NCBI RefSeq assembly: GCF_001411555.2
Contig: NC_049911.1
Coordinates: 186,001 to 250,000, forward strand
Source of the DNA: Juglans regia
Taxonomy: Eukaryota; Streptophyta; Magnoliopsida; Fagales; Juglandaceae
Length of the DNA: 64,000 bases
Direction: 5' to 3'
Shown here one piece after another: positions 25,092 to 36,880 of this stretch (position 1 is the first letter of the stretch; every line of letters starts with the position of its first letter). The notes under the pieces are model-generated. The model worked only from the letters and a program-made list of their open reading frames with translations, was not told where the DNA came from and ran no database searches. The position numbers and the translations under genes were made by a program.

Positions 25092-25450
25092 AAGCCAATC
25101 CAAAAGTAATACTCAAAGTTTGAGGATTTAGCATGTGTACCATGAATCTTATGTCCTCTCTCAGTCCGCTAAGGAAGCAACTAAGCTTGTACTGCTCAAC
25201 TAATCCCTACAACTGACTAGATAGGACTCCAAATTATTCTTTATAAGCTTCCGTCATAGTAGTTTGCTTCAACTTAGTAAAAGCCTCCATAGGTCTTCAT
25301 AAGTTGTAGATCCAAACCGAGTCTGCAGTCCTCTAACAAATGCATCCCAACTTGTAATACCTCTAGAAGCCTCTAACTCCTGGAACCAAACTAATCCCTT
25401 ACCTTCCATATGGAAGGAAGCCAATAGAATTCTATGATGTGGGTGAGTTT
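25092..25450 (-). pseudogene. Gypsy gag fragment right of the MITE
   Basis: The minus strand gives gag-like sequence across the MITE, including the region around 25330-25440 that reads as a retrotransposon gag core (MEGKGLVWFQELEASRG). The N-terminus is missing where AT-rich sequence starts at about 25456. Confidence 0.6.
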
Positions 25451-25455
25451 GGTGA

Positions 25456-25719
25456 TAAGCAAAAACCGATGTGAGAAAAAATAAAAAAATATTTAAAACT
25501 TTTTTAAAAGTGTTAAAAAATGATGTGAGAAAAAATTAAAAAAATATTTAAAACTTTTTTTTTCACATCATTTTTAAATACTTTCAAATATTTTAAAATA
25601 AAAATTCACAATAATATTAAACTATATTTTCTTAATTAATAAGTAAAAAAACCTAAAAACAACTAAAAAAAATGTGAGCGGGAATGAGCGGAATCCCTAT
25701 CATTTTCTATAAAATAAAC
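25456..25719. repeat. AT-rich insert with a 55-bp tandem duplication
   Basis: GATGTGAGAAAAAATAAAAA and a near copy start at 25470 and 25524. The rest is A/T-rich with AAAATTCACAATAATATTA. It replaces the gag start and most of the 5' LTR of the gypsy element. A related AT-rich stretch appears at 36335-36535. Confidence 0.5.
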
Positions 25720-25813
25720 CGACTGAATAATTTACTTGCATGGGCCATTACATAATAAGGCCAACCCCAACAAGACCATTTCCTATCCCCAGGCTCAGGC
25801 CCATTACGTGACA
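25720..25813 (-). repeat. Remnant of the gypsy 5' LTR
   Basis: Matches the last 90 bp of the 17268-17665 LTR (GGCCATTACATAATAAGGCC shared exactly) and ends GTGACA next to the GCCGC flank. About 300 bp of the LTR is missing on its left side. Confidence 0.8.
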
Positions 25814-25818
25814 GCCGC

Positions 25819-26539
25819 CATCCCCCTCTCTATTTTTCGGCCCCGGTAGGCTCTCTCTTTCCCTCGTGTTCTCTCTCTAACCTCTCTTTCCCCCCATTTC
25901 TCTCGCTTGCTCCCTCTCTCTGTCTAATTCCGGTGTCATCGCAACAAGTCGTGGATGCCGAGACGTCCACTCGCTCTCTCTCCACCGTGGGTACTGCCGG
26001 ACTCCGCATCGCAACACCACCGAGGAACAACCCAGCCTCACCGTGCTGCGACACCGTGAATCACCACATTTCAGCCTTTCAAACAGTGGTATAAATTTGA
26101 TCTCTCTGTTTTGAGGATAAGCATGTCGATATAGTTGGAATTTTGAAATTTTGGCTTGGGGCTATGTGGTTGTGATTGATATTATTATGTAAATTTTTGG
26201 AATTGATTTGCGGCACTGGTTGTGAATTTGTGTAGTGGCCGAGTGCCAAAGTGTTGAAATAAAATGTGTGTTGACATTCCGAAGTGTCGAGAATGGCAAG
26301 TTTGGGCATTTGGCCTGGGGAATTATAAACCGAGGCACCATGGTGAATTGTCTGTTAATTATGGGCTATTTATAAACTCAACTGATTATGGGCTCGTTTT
26401 ATTCTATCGTTAGGATTCTAGAATTTCTTATTAAAATTATTCGATAGATCTCAAATGGGCTTTCCATAAATATTAACCTAAAAAGAAATTTATAGAACTC
26501 GTGCTTGGCTTGGACTTGGTGCTGGGTCTGGGTGTTACA
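25819..26539 (-). repeat. LTR-like sequence ending TGTAACACCC
   Basis: No credible gene. CT-rich at first, then ordinary sequence, ending GGTCTGGGTGTTACA on the plus strand as at 14511-14523. Probably the other half of the LTR in which the gypsy element sits. The minus-strand frames at 25830-26054 and 26079-26309 have no recognisable domain. Confidence 0.45.
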
Positions 26540-29500
26540 ATGTGAGAGATTAAGTGGTAATTAGAATTCTATATCAAACAAATTCTATCTCAAACACTAG
26601 CTTGAAGGATAATACTGAATAGCATTTAAGAAATAAATTGGATGAGTTGTGCTCGAATCATGTGCTTAGGCATTGATTGATCTCAAACTTTTGGGCTACG
26701 TTTTTTAGGAAAATGCATGAAAGGAAAAGTATCAAACGCCTTAAGAATTTAGTCTGTCTCTTGAATAAAAGTTTTCCTTTCCCAGCTCTCATTGTTGGCA
26801 GATCAATCTCTGGGAAATCATCCCCAGATACATGTTAGCCAAAGCACATTGACAAAGCCTAGACTGACTCGAGTTGGACCCAATATAAATCCAATACATA
26901 TAAAGTCTAGTAGTTTTACAGTTGTTTATATTCCGTGCAAGCATGTTAGGCAATTTTCTTGATTAATTAGTTAACTAATTAACCTTCTTTATATTTTTTG
27001 CAGCATATAGATACTTAATACTGTTGATCGGTAAGAATCTGCATCTCATCTTTGATGTTCATTAACTTTAAATTGTGAAAATAGTTTGAACATGCAGACA
27101 AGAGCACAAGATGAAATAATACCGACATTCAGATGAGAAAGACAACAAATACAATGCTTAATTGCTAGTGTTTGAGGAGGCAATTAGTTGCACGTCGAAA
27201 ATTTATTTCCAGCTAAAACAAGTTTTGGCTGCAGTGTAATAACAGATCTGTTTTCTTCTTTGAGAGATTATTTCCAATGTCTTTATAAGGAAATTAATGA
27301 GGCAAGAGGTCTTACTCATCTACATCTACATCTCCATCCATACCTTTTGGAGGTGTGTAGTTGTTTGAACTTTTGTTTTTGGGTTATTCTTATTAACATT
27401 AATGTAGATTTGGGCTACACTTTTTTCTGATTTTAGTGGCTGCCCAGCCAAGTGTGCTGGAATTACATGGGGCTGTGCAGCAACTATGTGACATATCTGG
27501 TTGTGTATTGTGTTTTAATTTTGGTTATGGACTGGTTTTGTGAAGCTAGTATGTTTGTAATCCATGGTCTATGTTGTATTGTAGTGGCATGCTGAAAGAT
27601 GGATTATGTTGTGTTGGATTGTTTTTTGAAGCTAGCTGTTTGAAATGCATTGCTGAAACTGTTGGTTTTGTGAAACGATTTGTTTAATTTTTCTGAGATT
27701 GAAACTGTGGTATGTTTTGTGTATTATACAGAAGAATATTTTTTTGATTTGGATTCTGTTTGCAAAGTGAAATGGAGGTGTGTTAATGTGTGTTTGTGTG
27801 TGAGGAAACTAAATCAAAGTGAAAGAATTAAGGGTAATTTGGAAAGATTACATTCCTGCATGGTGTTGCAGTTTACAATATGGATGGGGACAAGTTTTTC
27901 ATATTTCCAACGGGAATGGGATTGTTGTCATTATTTGGCTGCTTCATTTAAAGAGTGCCCTGGTAAAACCCAAATATTGATATAAAGTTGGCAACAGGGT
28001 ATTATATGATGTAAGTTCGACATGATGGAGATATGATTGTAAGGATATATGATATAATTTCCAAACATGATGTAGCTCGACATGAAGGATCACAAGGGTA
28101 TGCTCCCCATTTATTATTTCAAAGTTTCCATTTGAAAAGTTTCCTTATTTGGTTAGTTATTAAGACATTTATGGAATTTTAGATGTGTTTAATGAAAAAT
28201 TTTTAGTTATGAGTGTTAAATGATCATTTAAAACGTGATTGTTTAAATAATAATTTAATTAAAATATTATTATTAATTAACATATGATCTGTAAAAATGT
28301 AAAATATGATAAAAATAAATTAAATAAAAATAACAAAAATCATCTGCCTCATTTCACACGATACTCACCATTTACAGTCCAGTGAGCTAACGACTCCACC
28401 CACCGCTATCAACCATCTCTTCTCCTCCATCTCTAGTTCTCTTCTGATGTTGACTCACGGGTAAATCTCCAGCCACCATTTCGTTTTTTATCATAATGTC
28501 CTGTTCCTATTTCTGGTTTTTCTTTTGATTTCTTCTCTATGCCCAATCGCACTGCCCACCTTCTGGTTTTTGGTTTAAATTTGTGATTTGTATTTTGTTC
28601 CTCCCTAAATGACGAATCATGGATTTATTTTTCTTGGTTGCAATCTTTATTTTTTTGGGTTTATTTATTCCTATGTGCTCTGCCAACTAGTGGTGGATTT
28701 GCCATTTCCCTGTGTGTTCAGTTAGAAGATCTCACGATACCTAGGGATTGTGATATCTTGCTAAGGTAATATATGGCTCCTGTTGCTCCCCAGGGATTAG
28801 TCGGGACAATGTTATCGGACACCCGGTGCCAATAAAAAACATATATATGGCTCCTGTTGCCGATGATGGGTGGTTATTAGATTAAGATTTACTCATTTTC
28901 CTCTTCTGCTCTTTTTGTAAGGTAGATAAATTGTTTGATGTATGGTCTGAAATTAGTGACACTGCCTAGGGCTAAGAGGTGTATTGGACTTGTAGGAGAA
29001 TCTCATCAACCCCCTCCACCACCTAGCCTAATTGGTTTTTGTGTTATTGTTGATCTAGCGATGTAGAAGAATTTATTGATTTTGGACCCACGTAGTTTTG
29101 TCTTGGGGATTTAGACTTGTAATTCAAGACAATTTCTTGTAGATTATGATGATTCTCTTTGCTTCTTTATGGAATGATAAATTTGATTTGCTTTAGCTGT
29201 TTGAGACAATTTTATGTCGACAAACTCGAAATTTGAGTTAAATTGATGTCTACAAGACTGTTGGAGAAGTCAATAAAAAGAGATATCAAAGAACAATAAA
29301 AAAATATATATTTTAATAGTTTAGAGAAAAGAATAGCTAATCAAGTGTGGGATACATTTGAAATGGAACTAGGCAAAATAGCTGAAGTGGCCTCTTCTGC
29401 TAAAATTTTAGTTGAACCAATGCCAAGAAGACAAATATGTGTGATTACAATTAACAAATAGTTCTCTTCTGCACAGAGACCGACACAGCTATCTCCTAAC

Positions 29501-29560
29501 GAAGCAAAACTTGTAGAGGGCTGATTTGAACTCTGAAGTTGAGATCTGTGGAACCGAAAT
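26540..29560. other. 3-kb region without a recognisable gene, upstream of the AAGAB-like gene
   Basis: Scattered short frames (27188-27430, 27680-27985) match no family I know and lack convincing splice partners. The last 1.2 kb (28370 on) is C/T-rich in places and should hold the promoter and 5' UTR of the gene starting at 29561, but no TATA box or other element can be called with confidence. Confidence 0.5.
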
Positions 29561-31726
29561 ATGGGCGACAACGATAGACTGGAGGATAGGCCGGGTATTT
29601 TCATAGTCGGATCCTCCAACGTTGGCAAACGGACCCTCCTCTCCCGTATGTTTCTTTTCTTTCTTTGTTGTTATTTTTTTTTTTTTTTTTACTTTATAGA
29701 TAATGGATGGGTGGTGCATGTTAGATCCTCCAATTTAGTTGTTTTCTTCTAATTTCATTGCTTTTACATGGTTCAATTGCTCTTCCATTATTTCTTCGTT
29801 AGTTTCACTATATATATATACTTCTATAATACCTTAACCGCAAATTTAATGCATAATTTAAGAGCTATGTTGTTGCCTGCAGGATTAATGTCTGTGGATT
29901 TCGATGATGCTTGTGATTCATCGTCTGAAGTAGTTGTCCACGGGTGCGATTCTTCAGGATTATTACTATCTACGTTAACTAGTAGTATTACTTTTTCAAT
30001 CATCTTTGGGGCTTTCCAATATCTATTTTTGGTGTTGCGTTGACAGTTTTTTTTATTAACAGCTGGATCATCCACACAAAGTACTACACGGCTGAGGTTT
30101 CTGTATGTATGGCTCATCTTCATGATGGGTTCTCTATTGGGACACTGCCAATGTTCGACCGGTTGGCTGCCTTGGTGATGGTTTTTGATATGAGTGATGT
30201 TAGCCTCTTCCCCCTTGACGTCTTTACCTTTTGTTTTAAATTTCAAATGCTTCAAAGTATGCGATGCATCTTTCCTTTCTTCCATTATGTGCAGCTGTCG
30301 TCATTTGTTGCACTTCAGGATTGGGTAGCTTCCACTGATATTCGGAATTTTGAGATATTATTATGCATTGGTAACAAGGTGGATCTCCTTTCGGGCCATC
30401 CAGCTCATGCTGAATACAGAAGGCATTTACAGAATCTTGGGGACGCCAATTCTGATGCAGAGTTTACCGAATATGGGATTTCTGAATCTGAAGGAAGTGG
30501 CTTGTTGGGGAATGAAGAACTGTCATGGGAGATTAGACGGTCATGTCTGGAATGGTGCAGTGAACACAACATTGAATTCATTGAAGCTTGTGCTTCCAAT
30601 GCTGATTTTGACAAATGTAAAGTCATTCTTTTCCTTGAGTTGCAGTAGTTACCTGATTTGCAATCATTATGATTCCTGATTTTTCCCTTTATATGTTTCA
30701 ATTCAAAATTTTGAATACATAACCAATGAATATTAAATGCCCAGCTCAACCACAAACAAATATAGTTATTACTTCACTATGTTATTCTTAAGGCCTTAAT
30801 ATTATAAAAACTATAAGAACATGATAGACAATTGTCATTTGATGTTACATGGAAGTCATATTTACTAAATTTCTTTTACTGATGGAGAGGTTCAAGGAGA
30901 AGTAGCTAGATATTCTTGTATATCTTGTATTGTTATAACTAATAACTAATATTTGGCATATATTAATATTTGCAACTAATTTGATAGACACATGTATATG
31001 CACTCTGAGATGAAGAAGACATTCTTGACAGGTTTATCGGTTGATGGTGATTCACAAGGCGTTGACCGTCTCTATGGTGCTCTTTCTGCTTATATGTGGC
31101 CTGGGATGATCTTGAAATCTGGCAATCAGATATGTAAACCATCATTGCCTGGAAAAGAAGGTGCTTCAATTACTAAATAATAACAGAGTTCTTCCATTCA
31201 GTTTGAATTCTTACTTTCTAATTACATGGCTAACTTCTTTCCTCCTCTCTGCTCAGAGTTGTCATCAGGAGAATCTGATTATGAATTTGAATATGAAATC
31301 CTATCTGCGGGTTCAGCTGAACCTTGGGATGACACGGATAAAGGATGGGTTTCTGCAAATAGTATTACCTCATTTCCAGATAGGGTGAGTTGTGTCGCTC
31401 AGAATAGATCTGTCATGGAACATGATCGGGAGAATGTACCTGGATCTGATGAAGAAAAGCTGCAGCCTTCAACATCAATGGCTCCGTTGCAAGATGAGAA
31501 TGACCCGGGTGTGATAGCCGATGCATCTGAGAAAGCCACAGAGCCAGATGAGGGCACGCATTTTGACTTTGAGGATTTGGAACAGTTGATGTCTGAGATT
31601 GGGAACATGCGTGACAGTTTGAGATTGATGCCAGATTTTCAGAGGAGGGAAATGGCAGCAAAACTAGCCATGAAAATGGCTTCCATGTTTGGGGATGGCA
31701 GTGATGTTGACGATGACCAAGCCTGA
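29561..31726 (+). CDS. Alpha/gamma-adaptin-binding protein p34-like (AAGAB family)
   Basis: Six exons: 29561-29645, 29883-29943, 30063-30198, 30295-30616, 31032-31160 and 31257-31726. All introns are GT-AG, the frame is kept at every junction, and the product is 400 residues with a TGA stop. The N-terminus has a Ras-like fold: a P-loop-like GSSNVGKRT (residues about 18-26) and a G4 motif GNKVDLL near residue 120. The C-terminal third is acidic (EFEYEILSAGSAEPWDD), then a helical DFEDLEQLMSEIGNMRDSLR segment, the adaptin-binding region. In animals p34/AAGAB chaperones assembly of the AP-1 and AP-2 clathrin adaptors in the cytosol; the plant role is inferred. The start is chosen because the P-loop follows at the normal distance and no in-frame ATG lies upstream nearby. 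It looks intact. Confidence 0.9.
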
Positions 31727-32774
31727 AAATGGTTCTTGGCGTCATTCATAAGCTGATATTGGGAAGGCCATTAGCCAGTCCATTTTATGAACAAAACTTC
31801 TCATCTTTCATGTTGCCTTTTGTTCTCTGCTGCCCATATCACAGCAAAACATGGCTAGTCTGGAATTAATTTGCCTGTGATGTACTGATCAAAAAACAAA
31901 AAAATTACCTGTGATGTGCTCAAAATATTGAAGATGTTAAACTTACAGTTATCTATTACTTAAAACTGAGGGGGTTTGGGAAGATTTACCAGGCGTCTTT
32001 TGGAGCCATTTAGATATAAATACTAATGGAGGTTGTGTAAAGATGTTTGAATGCTCGCATATGTTGACTGGGATAGGCATTTTTAATCCCATTGTAGAGA
32101 TGAAGATAGTTTTTTTTAATGAACTCCACAAGCAACTTGAGAAATTACAGAAGAAAGAATTTTTATTTCTGAAAAGTGGATATATACATATATATATATA
32201 TATATACATGTCTATTCTGAGATGTCTAAAGAAATAAAATATTTAAACTTGAAAAATACAAATATTAACTTTGGAGTCTTTCACGTAAGAGAATCGTTGT
32301 AGTTTTCGACATGCATATCCGACCGACACTGGAAGTAGGGGTGATGCTATTTTGTTTGATAATAGCTTTGCTGGAGGTGAGTATGTTTGATGGTCGTAGA
32401 TACAGAGGGATAAGAGAAATTGCCAGAGAATATGTGGTTTATTATGGTAAAATTAGGCACTTAGGGAAGGGTGGAAGTGGGGTTTGGGGAGTAGGCAAAA
32501 TAGCCCGAAAATAAGATATTGAACGAGTCTTTGAGGCTGTGGATGTGGATGTGGATGTGGAGGTGCTCGCAGAGAGTGACGTGAACAATAATCTTGATCT
32601 CAGGAGTGATAGGAAGAACGATTACATCGGCTCTTACTTTTTCCACTGGACCCGACCCGGTGAGATATATAATATATTACACAAATCTACCCATCCGGAA
32701 AGATTAACCTCGGAATAAATGCTGGGTAGGTGGAGCTCCACCCATCTGAACTAGCAATATGTCTTTTAAGGGAA
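31727..32774. other. 3' flank of the AAGAB-like gene
   Basis: Probable 3' UTR to about 32000, then AT-rich sequence with a TA run at 32183-32207 and a GGATGTGGATGTGGATGTGG stretch near 32545. No gene seen. The last few bases (from about 32764) appear to belong to the repeat that was the hAT target. Confidence 0.5.
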
Positions 32775-32782
32775 GTTCTACT
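32775..32782. repeat. Target-site duplication of the hAT block, left copy
   Basis: GTTCTACT, identical to 52054-52061. Confidence 0.8.
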
Positions 32783-33000
32783 TAGGCCTGTAAACGAGCC
32801 GAGCTCGAGTGAGTCTAGGGTGTGCGAGCTCGGCTCGTTCACTACTCGAGCCGAGCTCGGGCTCGGCTCGTTTATCAACCGGACAAATGTCTGCGTCCGA
32901 GCTCAACTCGTGTAGCACTGAATTGAGCTCGAGCTCGGCTCGAGCTCGGTTTTGTCAACGAGCTGAGCCCGAGCTCGACTCGAGCTCGGCTCGCTTATTA
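32783..33000. repeat. Left subterminal array of the hAT block
   Basis: Dense, imperfect palindromic GAGCTCGGCTCG and CGAGCCGAGCTCG motifs in both orientations over about 215 bp. Such repeats are typical transposase-binding zones of hAT elements. A 61-residue frame across them is compositional. Confidence 0.75.
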
Positions 33001-35031
33001 CAGAATTTAAAGATTACAATATTTAATATAAAATTGAAATAAATGCATCAGTAAAATAATAAATCAAATACAAATTTACATCATAAAACCTTCAAGAGTA
33101 TTATGGCTATGGACCTATGGTACATTAAATTACATTTTTAATTTTTACATCATAATGGAACTAGTGAATAAAAAAATAATTTACAAATTACAACAATAAA
33201 TTATGAAATAAGATACATTATGATAAAAACAATGGGCTATGAAATGAATGAAGTCCTCATTTGTTGGTGAATGGAGCTATAAATCTTGACATTGTTGCCC
33301 TGCAAGCTGCATACACTAATACACTAAAAAAATTGAAGTTATTTTTAATCCTTTACTCAAGTATTGTTAACTTAATAATACTGTCAAGGGATGTTTGACA
33401 GAAAATGCAAAACTTAATTTGCTTAAAAAATCAATGGCATCTCTAACAAATTAGACAGTACAATTATACAATCAATCTCATAAACAAATATGTGCATTAG
33501 GGATTCAGACTCATTGAAATTTGAAATCACCATGACAAAGTCACAGAAGTCAGCAAGATTACCACTGAACANNNNNNNNNNNNNNNNNNNNNNNNNNNNN
33601 NNNNNNNNNNNNNNNNNNNNNNNNNNNNNNNNNNNNNNNNNNNNNNNNNNNNNNNNNNNNNNNNNNNNNNNGATAGAAAAGATATATATAAATAAAAGAG
33701 TGTGTGGTCCGTGGCACAGTAGATAGTTTCCTTGTCGAATGGTTAGGTCAAAAGTACGTGTTTAAATTAATCGGGATTGCGATAATGAAGATAGCCAGGC
33801 TGGCTAGCCTTGATCATATTGCATGTGCCATGAGAAGTATATATGCCGTGGGCGTAGCAACTAGCACGAGACGGTCGGGCAAAAAGACTTTTATTGATTT
33901 TTTTTATACTTTTAAATATAATTTAAAAAAAAAATTATAATATTATTAAAAAATACTAAACTCAATCGGAATTCAACTGTCGACGATTAGTAGCATTTAT
34001 TTTATATATATATATATAGGTGCTTAATTAGTACGTAGAATCATGACATGTTGTTTTTTTAACACGCGATCAATTAATTAAGCAGTTAAGTCTTATAATG
34101 ATGGTCCACCACAAGTGTTCAGATCTTAATTAATTCGAATTTGAAGGACACAAGATCTTAACATAATTATTTGAGTTGATACAAACAGCTTATTCATGGC
34201 CCCACGAACTACCGCGGCAATTTATCTTTGAAGGCAAAAAATTTGAAGGCAACGTGCGCTGTATATATCGCCAATTGATAAATATAAAAAAAAATATATA
34301 TATATATAAAAAATAGTAAATGAGAAGGTAAAAAAAGAAATTTAAACAAAAATTGAATAAAGTATATAAAGTGAAGAAAGAAGTATAGACTTAACTTACA
34401 ATTTAGTGTCTTAATTATTTACGTATATAATCACAACAATGAGAAGTTTAAGAAGAAAAGATTTTGAGTGTTTATAACGTAGTTTGATTTATAGGATGGA
34501 CAGAGAGTACGTTGAGTTTATTCTAACGCAGTTGTCCATGTTGATTCATTTCTGTGTGCAAGTACATAATACATTCATTTTCTAAAACTGTAGTTGTAAT
34601 ATTTGCTAAATATGGTAGGTGCTCCTGTAATAATGAAAAAATATAAAGACATAATGTATTAAATATTCCACCTCGCCTGTTTGTTCTAAAAGATTAACAG
34701 TTATACAATTTAATATTTCTTTTGCTATCAGTTCAAAGATAACAACTGCTATACATCCAGTATCTTCCTCTACTTCTAGATAGACTCGTCAGCTAAAATT
34801 AATGAGAATATTAGTAATTGCGTAATTTTAACAATTACTATGTTATATTTATCATATAAGGAATGATCATTTAAAATGATTTACCGTGGCTAAGAGATGC
34901 TCATGTTTTTGCAATTATAGCACATAAATTTTTCGTTGCAGTCATATCTAGTTGTTTTATTACAATTTGTACGGGACAGGTAGTGAAACTTCAAGGTGAA
35001 GGAGAAGTTGCCAATCTGGGCTGTGGGAGGC
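33001..35031. other. AT-rich interior of the hAT block, no gene
   Basis: Includes a 100-N gap (33572-33671) and an AT run at 34296-34310. No coding frame of substance and no RNA gene recognised. Confidence 0.5.
33572..33671. other. Scaffold gap (100 N)
   Basis: Exactly 100 N; true distance unknown. Confidence 0.99.
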
Positions 35032-35039
35032 CTTAGGCG

Positions 35040-35421
35040 CAATGTTTTGAATACCGTACCGGTCAAGGCACTGGAACGAAATATTTCGATACCAGTACCG
35101 TTTCATGTACCGTTTCGGGATAGTCGATATATGAATAAATTATATATATAAATTATATTCTAAAATAATAGTCTATATACGAATAAATTATACATAAATA
35201 CATATATATATAAATTATAAATAATCTAATCTGAATTGGGGATAAAAAAATAAGTTTGTAGTTTAAAAAAATGAAAAAAAAAAATTAAACGCCGAAATAT
35301 ATGCCGGTTCAGGCCGGTATTTGGGCTGGTACGAAACACATAGGATACCTGTACTACCCACTGGGCCGGTACGAAAAATTTCAGTCGTACCGGCCGATAT
35401 GGTACGAAATTAAAAACACTG
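35040..35421. mobile_element. hAT-type MITE, 382 bp
   Basis: Ends CAATGTTTTGAATACCGTACC (left, from 35040) and GGTACGAAATTAAAAACACTG (right), an imperfect inverted repeat of about 21 bp starting CARTGTTTT. Flanks CTTAGGCG (35032-35039) and CTTCGGCT (35422-35429) match at 6 of 8 bases. Both subterminal zones carry multiple GTACCG/CGGTAC and CCGGTA motifs. Confidence 0.75.
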
Positions 35422-35429
35422 CTTCGGCT

Positions 35430-36880
35430 TCCCTTGAGATTGACTGTGTGCGTCGGTGGCTCACTGTGTATCGTGTATTTCAGATGCGGGTCGTCCTGTG
35501 AGTTATCTCTTTTATATCAAAGCTTCACTCCTTCTTGAATCCTGCGTACTTTATTTATTTATTTACTAACAAAAGTAAATTTATCAATTATCACTATTCT
35601 GCTCACTGTTAAAAAAAAATTATTGCTATCACTAAAAAATAAGAGAATTCAATAAAGAAATGAATTATTACTAATTAATATGTCAAATTTATTTTAAGGT
35701 ATTTGTTGTATTAGTTGGTATGATTTTATATTTTTTGCAATAAATAATTGCTTAAAGTAGGTGTGATTATGCCGTAGAAATGATAGTTCTTGAGAAGTAG
35801 GACAACTACGTAGAAATTTTCTTAAAAATAAATTTATAAATTTATATAATAAGTTAAATTTATTATTTAAAAATATAAAAATAAAAATTTATAAATCATT
35901 TGGAAATACATTCCCTCAGCTTCTTAAGATGTTATTTAAGTTAACTGTTTCATCATTTGGTGGGGTTCTGTACTTCTATTGTATGAAATTATGAATCATC
36001 TAATACAATTAAACGATATCTATATTTCATTTTTCTTTTCTTTTCTTTTCTTATTTTAAGAAAAAAACCAAAATCATAATGGTTTCTAATATGCGTTGAA
36101 ATGAATTAAGTGCAGAAAATAATTAATGTGGGCATGCATCGTTTAGGTTGAATTAAAATCAAAGTGAAGAATATAAAATTGAGAGCAGATATTTCATCTT
36201 TTTAAAAAAACAAAAAATGAAGATGATTCCAATAGCTCTAGACCTTGGACTCACCATTCGATAAAATGAGGGAACCAAAAAAATGAATCCAATAAAGTAA
36301 GAGTAGTAGTATATCCTCGAGGGACGTAGCTCGAGAACCCACCGAGAAAGATAGAAAAAAGTTTTTTAATTTTTTTATTCATTTTTTTATATTCTTAAAT
36401 ATTTTTTGAAAAATAAAAAAATTCACAACATTACTAAAACATACTTATTTAATCACTAATTAAAAAAGAAAATGAATTGGAACACAAATTCGAGACCCAC
36501 ATTCGGTGAGTCTAGCATTTTTCATAAAGTAATAAATAAGGTGTAGTTTAGCACTCCTCTGTAATATAATTTTTTAAAAATATAAAGAGATTCTTTCAAA
36601 AGTAACTTTTTTTTTTATTCCTTATTTTGTATTTTGTTACATGAATTATGGAGAGGAAATTATTTATCATTATAAACCTTTTAAATTAATTTCTCTCTTT
36701 TGTTATTGATTTTCTATTAAAAAATATATTATTTAAATGATATGAAGAAAAAATAGATAAATTGATATATAGTAGATTGTAAAAATTAATAAATGAAAGA
36801 AATAAATAAATTTTGATAATGTATCTATAGAAAAAAAAAAATCCATTAAAGCTGCAGAGTTGATTATTTTATTTGATCTA
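35430..36880. other. AT-rich non-coding stretch
   Basis: No gene. A segment at 36335-36535 shares the AAAATTCACAA..TTA..ACTAATTAAAAAA pattern with 25590-25660, suggesting a common AT-rich MITE-like family. The rest shows nothing. Confidence 0.45.

Larger units (their letters stand above)
17268..25813 (-). mobile_element. Ty3/gypsy chromovirus-type retrotransposon with nested insertions
   Basis: Minus-strand element with LTR ends TGTTACGTG (17268) and (C/T)GTGACA (17665 and 25813). Flanks GCCAC (17263-17267) and GCCGC (25814-25818) agree at 4 of 5 bases. Pol runs from protease near 24250 to a chromodomain-type C-terminus whose stop lies in the 3' LTR edge (DKVFGEGSIVT). The domain order protease, RT, RNase H, integrase, chromodomain is gypsy. 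It is interrupted by about 3.7 kb of foreign DNA (about 18690-22377) between the integrase zinc finger and catalytic core, by a MITE at 24870-25088, and by an AT-rich insert replacing most of the 5' LTR. Confidence 0.88.

Noticed and set aside
27188..27985. Two plus-strand frames upstream of the AAGAB-like gene
   Set aside because: No recognisable domain, no homologous splice pattern, and ordinary codon statistics for random AT-rich DNA.
33490..33510. Peptide MCIRDS beside a gap, as seen with Nextera adapter contamination
   Set aside because: The nucleotides (ATGTGCATTAGGGATTCAG) differ from the adapter at several positions, so it is a translation coincidence.
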